Source: Acetobacter cibinongensis
GTDB taxonomy: Bacteria > Pseudomonadota > Alphaproteobacteria > Acetobacterales > Acetobacteraceae
Direction of reading: 5' to 3'
NCBI RefSeq assembly: GCF_000963925.1
Contig: NZ_BAMV01000012.1
Coordinates: forward strand, 1-53,418
Length of the DNA: 53,418 bases
A program made the position numbers and the translations under genes. How positions within the stretch are numbered: the stretch's first letter is position 1; each line of letters opens with the position of its first letter. The notes under the pieces were generated by a model, which did not search any database, was not told where the DNA came from, and saw nothing but the letters and a program-made list of their open reading frames with translations. This document shows positions 38,225-48,164 of this stretch, piece by piece.

Positions 38225-39685
38225 ATGCACACATCTTCTCCCGGCTTTTCTTTATTCCGCTCTCTACCTCTTGCCTGCCTACTGGCTGCTGGCTTCTCGA
38301 CTCAGGCCCATGCCCAGTTACTGGCTGGGGGCAATAGCGCTGCAGGGCTGTGGCCCAGCCTGGAGGCGAATAATGAAGCAAACCCGGTGGAAGATCCCGG
38401 CCCGCTATTTTCTGCGCCCTACGGGCACAACCATTTTTTTGGTGACTGGTGGGGTGCCCAGCCGTGGCTGCTGGATCACGGTATTCACATTCTGGCCGAC
38501 GTTCATGAAGAGCTGGCAGGCAACTTCCGGGGAGGCCGCAGGCAAGGTGTTACCAATGCCGGTCAGGTTGGGGTGGAGCTGGATGTGGATTGGGGCAAGC
38601 TGACACGCACCAGCTTCATGCAGGGCTTCTGGAGCCACATGATGGTTGTGAACGGGCATGGCCGCAACCTGAGTACCGACTATATTGGCGACTCACTGGG
38701 CGGTGTGCAGCAGATTTACGGCGCCCGCGGCAACGTGGTGGCCCATCTTGTTTACCTGTATGGTGAAAAGGCTCTGCTGAACAACCATGTTGACGTTAGT
38801 GCAGGCTGGATTCCGGTAGGAAGCTTCTTTGCGGCATCCCCCCTCTACTGCATGTATATGAACGTAGCCGTGTGCGGTAACCCCGCCCCTAACAAATACA
38901 CGGAAGGCAACCGCGACTGGCCATCAGGAAACCTCGGGGCTGTTGTGCGGGTCATGCCTACGAACGAGACCTACATCATGGGAGGTCTTTTTGCCGTCTC
39001 CCCTCACGCCTTCAACGGCGGTATTTCGGGGTGGGCATGGGCACAGGATGGCTTGGGCAAATTTTCATCCCCCGTTGAAGTGGGGTGGATGCCTTCTTTC
39101 GGGAAAAATCACCTCGTAGGCCATTACAAGGCTGGCTACAGCTACGATAACTCCAAATATATTGACCTGTATGCTGACAAGAATGGTGACCCATGGGTGA
39201 CCAGTGGGCAACCTGCCCGTTACCATGCGGGCCGTTCCAGCGCCTGGGTACATGCTGACCAGATGCTTGCCCGCAATGGTGAGGGACCGACCAATGGCCT
39301 GATAGCCCATGCTGGCTATATGTGGACCGATGGCCGCACCACGGCCATGTCTCACCATATCTGGGGTGGTTTTCTGGAAACCGGAGCCGTGTGGGGCCGC
39401 CCGCTGGATAGTATTGGTGTCATGTACCAGTGGCTAAAAATGAGCCGTACTGTTGCCTTGCAGCAGGAGGCCTCTCTTGCCGCAGGTCTGCCGTTTCAGG
39501 GCAACCAGTGGGGCACGGCCTGGGGTATTCAGACGCATGAGTCCATATACGAATGTTTCTATAATGCTCATGTTGCCAATGGCCTGACACTCCAGCCAGA
39601 CTTTCAGTACATCAACCGCCCCGGCGCCACCACCACCTTCCATGATGCAGCAGTGATGGCGCTTCAGCTCAACGTAGTTCTGTAA
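38225..39685 (+). CDS. oprB: OprB-family carbohydrate-selective porin
   Basis: 486 residues. The signal peptide (ACLLAAGFSTQAHA) is followed by the OprB pattern: GDWWGAQPWLLDHGIHI near the N-terminus, many alternating aromatic strands, and a hydrophobic C-terminus ending NVVL. It should form an outer-membrane pore for sugars or polyols; in acetic acid bacteria such porins feed periplasmic oxidases. The last 17 bases overlap the end of the convergent SbcC-like gene. The 190-base upstream gap holds its promoter. Confidence 0.9.
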   Translation: MHTSSPGFSLFRSLPLACLLAAGFSTQAHAQLLAGGNSAAGLWPSLEANNEANPVEDPGPLFSAPYGHNHFFGDWWGAQPWLLDHGIHILADVHEELAGNFRGGRRQGVTNAGQVGVELDVDWGKLTRTSFMQGFWSHMMVVNGHGRNLSTDYIGDSLGGVQQIYGARGNVVAHLVYLYGEKALLNNHVDVSAGWIPVGSFFAASPLYCMYMNVAVCGNPAPNKYTEGNRDWPSGNLGAVVRVMPTNETYIMGGLFAVSPHAFNGGISGWAWAQDGLGKFSSPVEVGWMPSFGKNHLVGHYKAGYSYDNSKYIDLYADKNGDPWVTSGQPARYHAGRSSAWVHADQMLARNGEGPTNGLIAHAGYMWTDGRTTAMSHHIWGGFLETGAVWGRPLDSIGVMYQWLKMSRTVALQQEASLAAGLPFQGNQWGTAWGIQTHESIYECFYNAHVANGLTLQPDFQYINRPGATTTFHDAAVMALQLNVVL

Positions 39686-42362
39686 AACTTTCCAGCGATT
39701 GCAGGCTTAGGAGGTTACCCCCAAGCGCTGCAAAGCTTTCTGCGTGGCAGGTCAGAACCAGAATCTGGAAACGGCTGGCTGCGTCAGTCAGCACATCAAA
39801 CAGCCGCTCCAGCCTTTGGGAATCTGAAAAACTCAAGGCATCATCCAGCACAAGCAGGCTGTTGCCAGTCTGGCTTTGCAGCAGTTCCGCAAAGCCCAGC
39901 CTGACCAGCACGGCAATCTGCTCACGCGTGCCGTCAGACAGTTTTGAAAACTCTTCTGTCTGCCGCCGCGTAATGGCTTCCACCCCAAACTGCGTGTTCA
40001 GGGTCAACGCCCCACCGGGGAACAGACTGCTAAATGCGGGCTGCATGGTTTTGACAAGCGGCGCAAGATAACGCTCCGTTTGTTCCTGCTCTGCCGCACT
40101 CACCGTCTGCTGAAGCAAGGCCAGTGCTGCGCGGCTCCGCTCATACCCCTCGCGGTCCTGTTTAAGGCGCTCGACCGTCCGCTCCGTGGCGGCTATCTGT
40201 TCATCCAGCCCGTCACCTTCGGCAAAGCGCACATGCGCCTCCCGTTCCCGAATCTCAATCTGCAACTGGCTGATACGGGTACGGCTGGCTTCCAATTTCT
40301 GCTCGTACCGGGCAATGCCACTTTCAAGTGTTGCAAGCGGTCTGGCCTCTGCACGGTGCTGCTCAAGCTGCTCCAGTCTGGCCGTGGCAACGGCCAGATC
40401 TTCCCGGGCCTGCGTCAGGTCTGCGGCCAAGGCATCATCTGTTTTGTGGCTCAGATAAACGGTTTCCTCACGCTGGGCTTGCTGAAGTGCCTGTCCTACT
40501 TCCCGCACAGCAACAAGGGCTGCCTGCTGCTGCGTGTGCGCTGTGCTAAAAACCGTTTGCGCCTCCCGCTCCGCCTGCCTTGCGGCCTCTGCCTGACGCG
40601 CAGCCTGATCTTCCGCCTCTGCTGCGGCCTCCGGGCTCACTGCATCCTGCGCCACACCGGAGACTTGAAGTGCGGCTACAGCCTGTTCCGACAGCGCACA
40701 CTGAGCCTCCTGTTCCGCCACCGCTTTACGCAAGGCAACCAGATGCGCGGCCCCCTGCTCTTTCCCTGCCTGCCCGTGCGGCAAGCTGGCGTGGTAGGTT
40801 GCGCGCGCCTCGGTCACCCGCGTTTGTGCCTGCCTGTAGCGGGCATAATGCGTTGCCGCATCTGCCATGGTCTGGCAGCCCATTTGCTGTAACAACAGAG
40901 CTCTCTGTGCTGCCGCCTGCTCCCACTTGCCAGCAAGCCCGGTCTGGTCCTGCTGGGCTGGGCTGATGGTTACCGTGCCTACCCCGGCTATTTCCAACAC
41001 GGTTTCCTGCAAGACCTGCTGGGACGTTTCCTTACAGGCGGCTCCGTTAATCTTAACCTGCTCGGCAGCCTCTGGCAGCAAGGTGAGCGTGAGCGTTGGG
41101 GCTTGAGCCTCCCTCTGGGCCTGCAACTGGGCACACAGGCGGTCCGCCTTGTGCAAACGGTCCATACAGGCATCGTCAACGCAGCGCAGAGCAGCCAGCA
41201 CGGCTTCTGCCTGTTCAAGCTGTGTGTAAGCAGCTTCAACCCGGCGTAAGGAAGCCTGCTCCTGCCCCAAACGCTGCTGTTGGTGTGCAAGCCCTGCTTG
41301 CTGGGCAGACAGGGCACGCTGCCTGCGGGCCAACTCCTGAGCTGCCTCCGCAGCCTCCCGCGCCTGACGCGCCTGTTCCACACGCTGCTGGGCCTGTTGC
41401 ATACGCGGTTCTAGCGCGTCCAACGCCTGTTGCGCTGCTGTCTGGCTTTTAGTCAGCTGTTGTATGCGCTCCCTGTTTTCCTGGCGGCTCTGCTGCTCCT
41501 GCTTCAGGTTAGTGGAGTGAACCTGAGCCACATTGACCGTGGCGCGGGCTGCCTGTTCTTCTGCTTCAAGTTTGGTCGCTTTGTCCCGTTCCACGCGGAG
41601 GGCGGCCAAAGCGGCCTCGTCCTGCATTTTCCGGTCCGGGTTGGCCTGCTCCTGCAAAAGACGGCGTGCCTGTGCCAGAGCAACAAGGTCTTCTTCCAGC
41701 CTGTTTTTGCGGGCTTCAAGCTGCGCCAGCAGGTTTTCCGCTTCGGCTTCCTGCTCCATGGCTTTTTTATAAAGACCTGTTGGACGGCCAGTGGCCGTTT
41801 GCAACAAACCAAGCTGCTCCTTAACTCTTCCCAACACGGCTGAGGCCGCAGCGCCCCCGGTTACAACCTCTACCCCTTGTGACAGGCAGGAGCGAATACT
41901 GGCGTGTCCGGCCTCACTCAACGCGGGCAATGCAAAACTTTCGCCCTGCCCAACAAGCAGGGCATTCCATAACCCGGCGGCCTCTCCACGGCCTGCTTCC
42001 GTCAGCCCCAGCATAAGGCGAAGCTGCTCTTCTGCCTCGTCTCCCTCATAGCGGTCCGGGCCGCGCGTCAGCCGCATACAGCTTCTGGCCAGAAAGCGTT
42101 TTTCAAGGGCACACGGTACGCCGTTCCATGTGAAACGTAGCAGAACATGCGGGGCGCTCCCGCCATAACTAGCTAGATCCTTGATCGGTTGGCTTTTGGA
42201 GGTATGGCGCAGGGTCAGGGCGGCGCGAAGCGCCATAAGGAGGGTGGATTTTCCGGCCTCGTTCGGGGCGGCCAGCACATTCAGGCCGGGCTTCAGCCCA
42301 CCCAACGTGACCGGAGCTGTAAAACGGCGGAACCCTTCAACCTGTAATTCGGTCAGAATCAT
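39669..42362 (-). CDS. SbcC/Rad50-like ATPase with coiled coil (YhaN-type)
   Basis: 897 residues. The N-terminal Walker A is APNEAGKSTLL (32-42); the signature motif near the C-terminus reads KLSDGTREQIAVL and Walker B LLVLDDALSF. Long Ala/Gln/Glu coiled-coil arms flank a central part that has no CxxC zinc hook; instead a beta-rich insertion (LTLTLLPEAAEQVKING... VGTVTISPA) interrupts the arms. It starts inside the stop of the partner nuclease (ATGA overlap). By family it works with that nuclease in DNA end processing or repair. Confidence 0.85.
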   Translation of the reverse strand: MILTELQVEGFRRFTAPVTLGGLKPGLNVLAAPNEAGKSTLLMALRAALTLRHTSKSQPIKDLASYGGSAPHVLLRFTWNGVPCALEKRFLARSCMRLTRGPDRYEGDEAEEQLRLMLGLTEAGRGEAAGLWNALLVGQGESFALPALSEAGHASIRSCLSQGVEVVTGGAAASAVLGRVKEQLGLLQTATGRPTGLYKKAMEQEAEAENLLAQLEARKNRLEEDLVALAQARRLLQEQANPDRKMQDEAALAALRVERDKATKLEAEEQAARATVNVAQVHSTNLKQEQQSRQENRERIQQLTKSQTAAQQALDALEPRMQQAQQRVEQARQAREAAEAAQELARRQRALSAQQAGLAHQQQRLGQEQASLRRVEAAYTQLEQAEAVLAALRCVDDACMDRLHKADRLCAQLQAQREAQAPTLTLTLLPEAAEQVKINGAACKETSQQVLQETVLEIAGVGTVTISPAQQDQTGLAGKWEQAAAQRALLLQQMGCQTMADAATHYARYRQAQTRVTEARATYHASLPHGQAGKEQGAAHLVALRKAVAEQEAQCALSEQAVAALQVSGVAQDAVSPEAAAEAEDQAARQAEAARQAEREAQTVFSTAHTQQQAALVAVREVGQALQQAQREETVYLSHKTDDALAADLTQAREDLAVATARLEQLEQHRAEARPLATLESGIARYEQKLEASRTRISQLQIEIREREAHVRFAEGDGLDEQIAATERTVERLKQDREGYERSRAALALLQQTVSAAEQEQTERYLAPLVKTMQPAFSSLFPGGALTLNTQFGVEAITRRQTEEFSKLSDGTREQIAVLVRLGFAELLQSQTGNSLLVLDDALSFSDSQRLERLFDVLTDAASRFQILVLTCHAESFAALGGNLLSLQSLESFTELR

Positions 42363-43507
42363 GCTGCCGCTCCTTTCCCGTCATTCCAGAGCAGGAACAG
42401 GCGTTGCAGGGCATCTGCTGCAATTGCTCCTTCCTCCCCTCCGCCCTCGGCCTGTTTCAACAACGTTTGCGCGGCACTCCGTATTGCCCCGGAGGAGCCG
42501 AAGCGGTCCAGATCATCCAACCCGGCCGAGAGTTGAGGGGAACCCGCAACCCGCAGGCACGCAACGGCTGCACGCAGCCTGCGCGTAATCGTGCTTTCAT
42601 AGAGTGCCAGATCATCCACACTCAGCAGGCCCGTCACTGTAAGCCACGCCAGTACGGCACCGGGATTATCCGGCGCTATGCTCCGCACGCGGGCTTCCAG
42701 CGCCTGAATGTCTTCCGCCGTTGTGAGCGTAACAGCATCCAGCTTTTTCCAGATATAATGCCCGGTACGATGCCGTTGAATGTCTGGCACCGCATGTGCT
42801 CCCTGCACGGTCACGACCAGAGCCTCACCGCCTCCACCACCACCGGTTGTAAAACGGTCTGTTTCAGGGGTTCCGGCGTAACAGGTTCGGGCATCAATCT
42901 GGCAGAAGCCATGCCAGTCCCCTAGCCCCAGATAAGCCAGCCCCGCCTGCTTTGCGCGGTCCAGTGCCAAAGGGTTATGCTGTGCTTCTTCCCCATTCCC
43001 AAAACCCGTAACAGACCCATGCGCCAGACCAATACGGACGGCACCGGGCGGGGTCGGGGCGTCATTCATATAAGCCGTAAGGTCTGTCAGCACATGGCGG
43101 CGTTCCAGCACGGCGGGCAGCAACCAGACATTTTCAGCACTATCGATTTGTACCGCGCCGGGCTGGCAATGGACTGTTACGTTCTCAGGCACACCGCCAT
43201 CCCGCATCAAACGGTGCCACACACCATCGGGGGTATGGGCATCATGATTGCCCGGTATCAGGTGCCAGTGCAGGTCTCCAAAATCACGCATCCGCTCCAT
43301 AGGCTGGTACAGTGTGCGCTCAGTGGGGGTTTCGTGCTCGTAAATATCACCAGCAACCAGAACATGCGCAGCCCCCTGCGCACGGGCCAGCAGACCGAGC
43401 CTGCGGATAACATCCACACGTTGAGCCTGAAGTGCTCCCTGTGTTTCATCATCCACAAAACGGAAAGTACGGCCAATCTGCCAGTCTGAGGTGTGAACGA
43501 ACTTCAT
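42359..43507 (-). CDS. SbcD/Mre11-like metallophosphoesterase (YhaO-type DNA repair exonuclease)
   Basis: 382 residues from the ATG at 43507; longer frames upstream encode nothing like the family. The phosphoesterase motifs are all visible: HTSDWQIG, AGDIYEHETP, PGNHDAH and, later, GLAHGSV and LGDWHGF. These ligands bind two Mn ions in Mre11-type nucleases. It is coupled to the SbcC-like ATPase gene by a 4-base overlap. The pair resembles YhaO/YhaN, not classical SbcCD, because the ATPase lacks the zinc hook. Confidence 0.88.
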   Translation of the reverse strand: MKFVHTSDWQIGRTFRFVDDETQGALQAQRVDVIRRLGLLARAQGAAHVLVAGDIYEHETPTERTLYQPMERMRDFGDLHWHLIPGNHDAHTPDGVWHRLMRDGGVPENVTVHCQPGAVQIDSAENVWLLPAVLERRHVLTDLTAYMNDAPTPPGAVRIGLAHGSVTGFGNGEEAQHNPLALDRAKQAGLAYLGLGDWHGFCQIDARTCYAGTPETDRFTTGGGGGGEALVVTVQGAHAVPDIQRHRTGHYIWKKLDAVTLTTAEDIQALEARVRSIAPDNPGAVLAWLTVTGLLSVDDLALYESTITRRLRAAVACLRVAGSPQLSAGLDDLDRFGSSGAIRSAAQTLLKQAEGGGEEGAIAADALQRLFLLWNDGKGAAA

Positions 43508-43822
43508 GCCCTGTGTCCTGCTGCTGCCTAAGCCTATCAGGAACATCACATTTTCAGGACAAAGGCCATGCGGCCATGCCCGGAACGGCATAGTGGAAAG
43601 CAGGCCGCAGGCCCACTCAACCGCCCTTTGCAAACGATCAGAACAGTGATCCCTTGCAACCATTGCAAGGCTGCCACGCACCAGATACGACACGCAGAAC
43701 ATTATATTTTATTTTAAGAAGTTAAGACCTTTCATGGATTCGGCATCCTTTGCGGAGCAGAAGGCACATGGCAGGCTGTTTTTACAGATCATGCCACTGC
43801 AAGCGGTACGGGCGGGGAGAGG
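43508..43822. other. Intergenic region between the nuclease and efflux genes
   Basis: 315 bases between divergent genes. A ribosome site (GGGGAGAGG) lies just before 43823 and a short AT-rich stretch around 43700-43735 could hold a promoter. Nothing else is recognised. Confidence 0.5.
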
Positions 43823-45907
43823 ATGACAATACGACACCCAGCCGCATCAACAGTCGGCTTCTGGAGTGGTGTGGGCATGCGCCTGCCGCGCGGGGTATTT
43901 CCGCCCGGCTGGTTTCAGTTTTGCCTGCGGACATGGCTTTCCGTGGTGCTCGCTCTGGCCACTGCGTTCTGGCTACAGCTTTCCTCGCCCGGCTCCGCTG
44001 CTGTAACGGTCATGATTCTGGCGCAACCACTCCGTGGGCAGGTGCTCTCCAAAGCCGTGTATCGGCTGGTTGGCACATTTGTCGGGGCATTTGTCGCGCT
44101 GTTTCTGACCGCCTGCTTTAATCAGGAACGAGGAGTGCTGTTGGGTGGCGTGGGGCTATGGCTGGCCTTCTGCACCATTGTGGGCACCTTGGAAAAAGAC
44201 TTCCGGGCTTACGCTGCCATGCTGTCCGGCTATACGGTTGCCATTGTGGCCATTAGCTGCATAGACAGCCCCCAAAATGCTTTTGACGTCACCATTAACC
44301 GTGTGTCCGCCATTGTTGTGGGCATTGCAGCCACTGCTGCCGTGAATGACTTTTTCGGCTCCCCGACCGCATGGGAAAAGCTGGCTGCAAACCTTAACCG
44401 CACCGCCAGCATGGTCCGCCGTATTGCGCAGGAGGCCATAGCTGGCCACGGCATACCGGACGAAGCCGCCTGCGCCGGGCTGGCCGGCGAAATTATTGCC
44501 CTGACCACTCAGGTCTCCTACGCCAAGACGGAACTGCCGGACGCCAACATAAGGCTTGCGGGTGCCCGCTCCGCCATGGTGGCCCTGCTGGAAATGTTAA
44601 GCTGTAGCCGGGCCATTGCCTATGTGCTGCGGGGCGGCGAAATTTCCGGCCCGGTGCTGAACCATATCCGCACGGCGTATGGGGACGGCACGCCTACCAC
44701 CACCACGCGCCAGGCCGTCAGAGACCTTGAGGATCTGGCACGGGAAGCGCACGCCACTGAAGGCGGCCGTGGCCCCACGCTGGATGAGGCCTGGCTGATT
44801 GAACGCTCCATGGCACTCCTGTCTGACACGCGCTGGGCCGTGGATGGCATTGACGCATTTGAAAATGGCCGCCGTGCCCGCACTACCGCCCCTGACCTCA
44901 AGATTGAGCAGCATCAGGACGTGATAGCCGGGCTTCTGGCCGGGCTGCGCACCCTGGTTGGCTTTAGTGTTGCCGCAGGCCTATGCATTATTTCCAACAT
45001 TCCCAGCACCTTCACGGCGCTTTCCCAGGTCGCAATTATCCTCACGCTCGCGGCAACCACCTACAATGCGCGGGGGTATGGCATGGGGGCTCTTATTGGC
45101 ACCCCGTTGGCAATTGCGGTCGCCGCAGTCCTGAACTTTGCGGTGCTGCCACACGGGGCGGACATGCCGTTTCTGGCCATGGCCATCATCCCCGTTATTT
45201 TCGGCGGTTGCCTGTTGATGATGAACCCCAAGACCGCAACGGTAGGCTTTAACGCCGGGGTGTTCTTTTTTGTTATTCTCGGCATTGCCAACGAACAGAA
45301 TTACGAACCCGCCGGTTTTATTGACCGCAATGTGCTCTATCTGTTTTCAGCCATTGTTATTTTTATTGCTCTCGTGTTGCTGCTGCCCCCCTCCGCCAAC
45401 AAGCGGCGCTTCCGGGTAGCCATCACAATCGGGCATGATCTGCGCAAACAGTTTGAAGGCCAAGGAGAACAGGCTGGGTCCGCCCTGATCAGCCGCCATT
45501 ATCATCGCCTCTGCCGTATTCTGGAATGGAACAGCTACCTCCCCTCCAATGCCGCAAAAACCCGCGTCTTCACACGCCTCTCCAGCCTTGATGAGTTGAA
45601 TGTGGAACTAGCGCGGGCACGCCGACACCTTCAGCGTGCCGCCACCATTCCCGCCATTCGTGCGGACGCGGAGGCTGCGTACCGGTCAACCGTTATCTAC
45701 AATATTGATGCCGCACTCTACCGTATGCGCCACAAGGCACGGTTACTGCTGGACCACAGTGTTGACCTGCCACATGGGCAGATGGCTACAGCACTTGCTG
45801 CCGTATCCGCCATGGTGGGGGCCATTCGTCTGCTGGAACACAATCGCTCGGCCATACACCTGTATGATCTGCTCCCTGTGCCTGATCAACGCTGGAAAGC
45901 CTTCTGA
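43823..45907 (+). CDS. FUSC-family inner-membrane transporter (fusaric acid/aromatic acid efflux type)
   Basis: 694 residues. Two blocks of hydrophobic segments (about residues 30-180 and 375-525) each precede a soluble region, the pattern of AaeB/FUSC efflux proteins: WLSVVLALATAFWLQLS begins the first block and ATTYNARGYGMGALIGTPLA sits in the second. By family it expels aromatic carboxylic acids or similar compounds with a membrane-fusion partner. The ATG follows GGGGAGAGG. The stop overlaps the DUF1656 start, which is followed by an HlyD-type gene. Confidence 0.88.
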   Translation: MTIRHPAASTVGFWSGVGMRLPRGVFPPGWFQFCLRTWLSVVLALATAFWLQLSSPGSAAVTVMILAQPLRGQVLSKAVYRLVGTFVGAFVALFLTACFNQERGVLLGGVGLWLAFCTIVGTLEKDFRAYAAMLSGYTVAIVAISCIDSPQNAFDVTINRVSAIVVGIAATAAVNDFFGSPTAWEKLAANLNRTASMVRRIAQEAIAGHGIPDEAACAGLAGEIIALTTQVSYAKTELPDANIRLAGARSAMVALLEMLSCSRAIAYVLRGGEISGPVLNHIRTAYGDGTPTTTTRQAVRDLEDLAREAHATEGGRGPTLDEAWLIERSMALLSDTRWAVDGIDAFENGRRARTTAPDLKIEQHQDVIAGLLAGLRTLVGFSVAAGLCIISNIPSTFTALSQVAIILTLAATTYNARGYGMGALIGTPLAIAVAAVLNFAVLPHGADMPFLAMAIIPVIFGGCLLMMNPKTATVGFNAGVFFFVILGIANEQNYEPAGFIDRNVLYLFSAIVIFIALVLLLPPSANKRRFRVAITIGHDLRKQFEGQGEQAGSALISRHYHRLCRILEWNSYLPSNAAKTRVFTRLSSLDELNVELARARRHLQRAATIPAIRADAEAAYRSTVIYNIDAALYRMRHKARLLLDHSVDLPHGQMATALAAVSAMVGAIRLLEHNRSAIHLYDLLPVPDQRWKAF

Positions 45908-46113
45908 TGGAAGACAGTCTGAGACCTGTTCTGGATATCGGGGGGCTGCTTGTCTCGTCTTTTGTGGTGCATGCCGGGCTGGCTATTGTCACGCTGCTGG
46001 TGCTTAACCCCCTGCTGGCCAAAGTGGGGGCACGGCGGGTGATCTGGAATGTGCCTTTGGCTGAATTCGGGCTGCTTGTGTGCCTGATCGGCTTTTATAC
46101 GCTTGTCTTGTGA
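45907..46113 (+). CDS. DUF1656 small membrane protein (AaeX-like)
   Basis: 68 residues with two hydrophobic segments (FVVHAGLAIVTLLVLNPLLAK; VPLAEFGLLVCLIGFYTLVL). It is the conserved small component found between FUSC and HlyD genes, like AaeX. Its start overlaps the FUSC stop (ATGA). Its precise role is unknown. Confidence 0.87.
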   Translation: MEDSLRPVLDIGGLLVSSFVVHAGLAIVTLLVLNPLLAKVGARRVIWNVPLAEFGLLVCLIGFYTLVL

Positions 46114-46128
46114 GAGGATTTTCCGACC

Positions 46129-47091
46129 GTGTTTGAACGCGCCCGCCGCGCCCTGCAATTTGTTACGACCGGGACAATCCTTGCTGTAGCTGCCGTTGTT
46201 GGCCTTGTTTTATGGGACTACTATACCGCTGCCCCCTGGACCCGTAACGGGCAGGTGCGCGTACAGGTGGCGGATATTGCCCCGCGTGTGTCCGGCCAGA
46301 TTATTGCCGTACGCGTGAAGGATAACCAGTTCGTTCACGCGGGTGATATTCTGTATGAAATTGACCCGTTCGACTTCAAAGTAGCCGTTGCCACCGCCAC
46401 AGCCAAAGTGAATGAGCGGCAGGCAGATATGGTGCTGAAAGACGCCCAGCAGAACCGCCGTGACAGGCTGACGGAAGTTGCTGCCTCCCGCGAGGAAAAG
46501 CAGGTTTTTCAAGCCACCGCCGATATGGCCAAGGCCCAATATGCGGATGCCATGGCAGCTTTATCCCAAGCCAAAATCAACCTTGACCGTACGGAAGTGC
46601 GCAGCACCGTTACTGGGTATGTGAACAACCTGATTATGCGTGTGGGTGACTTTGCAACCGCTGGCAAACCCAACGTGCAGGTGATTGATGCGTCCTCCTA
46701 CTGGGTGGATGGCTATTTTGAAGAAACAAAAATACGGGCCATTCATATTGGTGATCGGGTCCGTATGGACCTGATGGGCTACCGCGCTCCCATGTGGGGC
46801 CACGTGGTTAGTATCACCCGTGGTATTGCTACACCTAACGCCACGCCCTCTACTCAGGGCTTGCCATCGGTTGACCCTGTGTACACGTGGGTCCGGCTGG
46901 CGCAGCGTATTCCTGTGCGTGTGCATATAGACAGCATTCCTCCCGGCACCCAGTTAGCCGCAGGCATGACGACCACCGTGACTGTGGTTGGCAGCAAAGG
47001 CAAACGCGCGCACGATACCCTGACCGAAGTCTTTGACCGCCTGCATGACACATTGCTGGGTGGCACCGGAGGCAGCGGTAACAGGAATTAA
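46129..47091 (+). CDS. HlyD-family periplasmic adaptor of the FUSC pump (AaeA-like)
   Basis: 320 residues from a GTG start. One N-terminal anchor (ILAVAAVVGLVLWDYY) is followed by the biotinyl-lipoyl-like hairpin (VSGQIIAVRVKDNQFVHAGDILYEID), a helical coiled region, and the beta-barrel (VDGYFEETKIRAIHIGDRVRMDLMGY). It should join the FUSC pump to an outer-membrane channel. No tolC-like gene is in the window. Confidence 0.9.
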   Translation: MFERARRALQFVTTGTILAVAAVVGLVLWDYYTAAPWTRNGQVRVQVADIAPRVSGQIIAVRVKDNQFVHAGDILYEIDPFDFKVAVATATAKVNERQADMVLKDAQQNRRDRLTEVAASREEKQVFQATADMAKAQYADAMAALSQAKINLDRTEVRSTVTGYVNNLIMRVGDFATAGKPNVQVIDASSYWVDGYFEETKIRAIHIGDRVRMDLMGYRAPMWGHVVSITRGIATPNATPSTQGLPSVDPVYTWVRLAQRIPVRVHIDSIPPGTQLAAGMTTTVTVVGSKGKRAHDTLTEVFDRLHDTLLGGTGGSGNRN

Positions 47092-47171
47092 CCCGCTGCT
47101 CCATGACATGGCCGCATGACACGTCTTGCAGCCTCTGGACAATGCAGAACGGGGCTGGCACGGAGACTGTC

Positions 47172-47996
47172 ATGATGTGCTCATTTTCGCGTTTCTGGTC
47201 AGCCTCATGGGGCTTGTGTGGTGTGGCCATGCTCCTAACGTTCAGCGTCCCCACTCAGGCCGCCACACCCCTTAAGGGGCGGGCGCTGGTCATCACCGCC
47301 CCCTGCCTGAGCAAGCTGCATATCACTACGTCCGATACCCTGTCTGGGGCTGTGCTGATTGATCAGCCCCTCCCCCATGGTATCAGTGCGACTGTGGGGC
47401 AAGATGGCACAATCACCGTTGCCCAGAATGGCTGCACAGCGACAGCCCCCCTTACCACGGGTCTGACCATCACCACGCGCCCGGACCTCCCCCTAACCAT
47501 AGCAGAGGCTGGGCGTTCTGCTGTTCTGCTGGACGACCGAACCGGAACCGTTTTTATCCGTGCAGGCTCAGGGCCTGTTGAAATGGGTAAGGCAGGAGAA
47601 CTGGGGCTGGTGTCAGCCTCCACAGGCCCACTGACCATCCGCACCCTTTCTGACTCCGCCCGCATTCGCTCAGAAAAAGCAGCGCCCGTTACAATCCGGA
47701 AAATAACGGCACCCGCCATTGCCCTCTATCTGGGAGGTTCCGCCACATTTGACGGACAGGCAGGCCATCTACAGGCACTGGAAATTACGTCCGACAGCAC
47801 GGGAGATGCCGTGATGCATGGTGAGACGGATGTTGGCGTGTTCCACATTATGTCCAGCGGCAATATTATTGTGGACAAGGTGGGAGACACACTGGCGACA
47901 CAACGGGACGGGAGCGGCAAGATTATTCCTGATGCCGCCGCCCCTCCGTCCCCTGCGCGCTCCACGCATGTTACGGTTATTCCTGCATCCCAGTAA
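47172..47996 (+). CDS. Secreted protein of unknown function, beta-rich (GIN-like)
   Basis: 274 residues from the ATG at 47172. A signal peptide (LCGVAMLLTFSVPTQA) is followed by repeated short beta segments (LHITTSDTLSGAVLIDQ, GPLTIRTLSDSARIRSE, LEITSDSTGDAVMHGETDVG), a pattern like the GIN/DUF2807 head domain of envelope-stress-linked proteins. It lies 80 bases after the HlyD gene. Function unknown; the domain idea is tentative. Confidence 0.6.
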   Translation: MMCSFSRFWSASWGLCGVAMLLTFSVPTQAATPLKGRALVITAPCLSKLHITTSDTLSGAVLIDQPLPHGISATVGQDGTITVAQNGCTATAPLTTGLTITTRPDLPLTIAEAGRSAVLLDDRTGTVFIRAGSGPVEMGKAGELGLVSASTGPLTIRTLSDSARIRSEKAAPVTIRKITAPAIALYLGGSATFDGQAGHLQALEITSDSTGDAVMHGETDVGVFHIMSSGNIIVDKVGDTLATQRDGSGKIIPDAAAPPSPARSTHVTVIPASQ

Positions 47997-48164
47997 GCCA
48001 TTGGCCATGTGGTGTTTTTAGCACGGCGGCCACGTTTTTATTGTTCCTGAATGACAACATTAGGCAGAGTGTGAGATAAGCGCAGACCTCCCCATATTCT
48101 CACATGGGGTGTTTTGTGCTGCGCCTTGTGGGGTGGCTTTTTTTCTATCCAAGGAAACTCAGGC

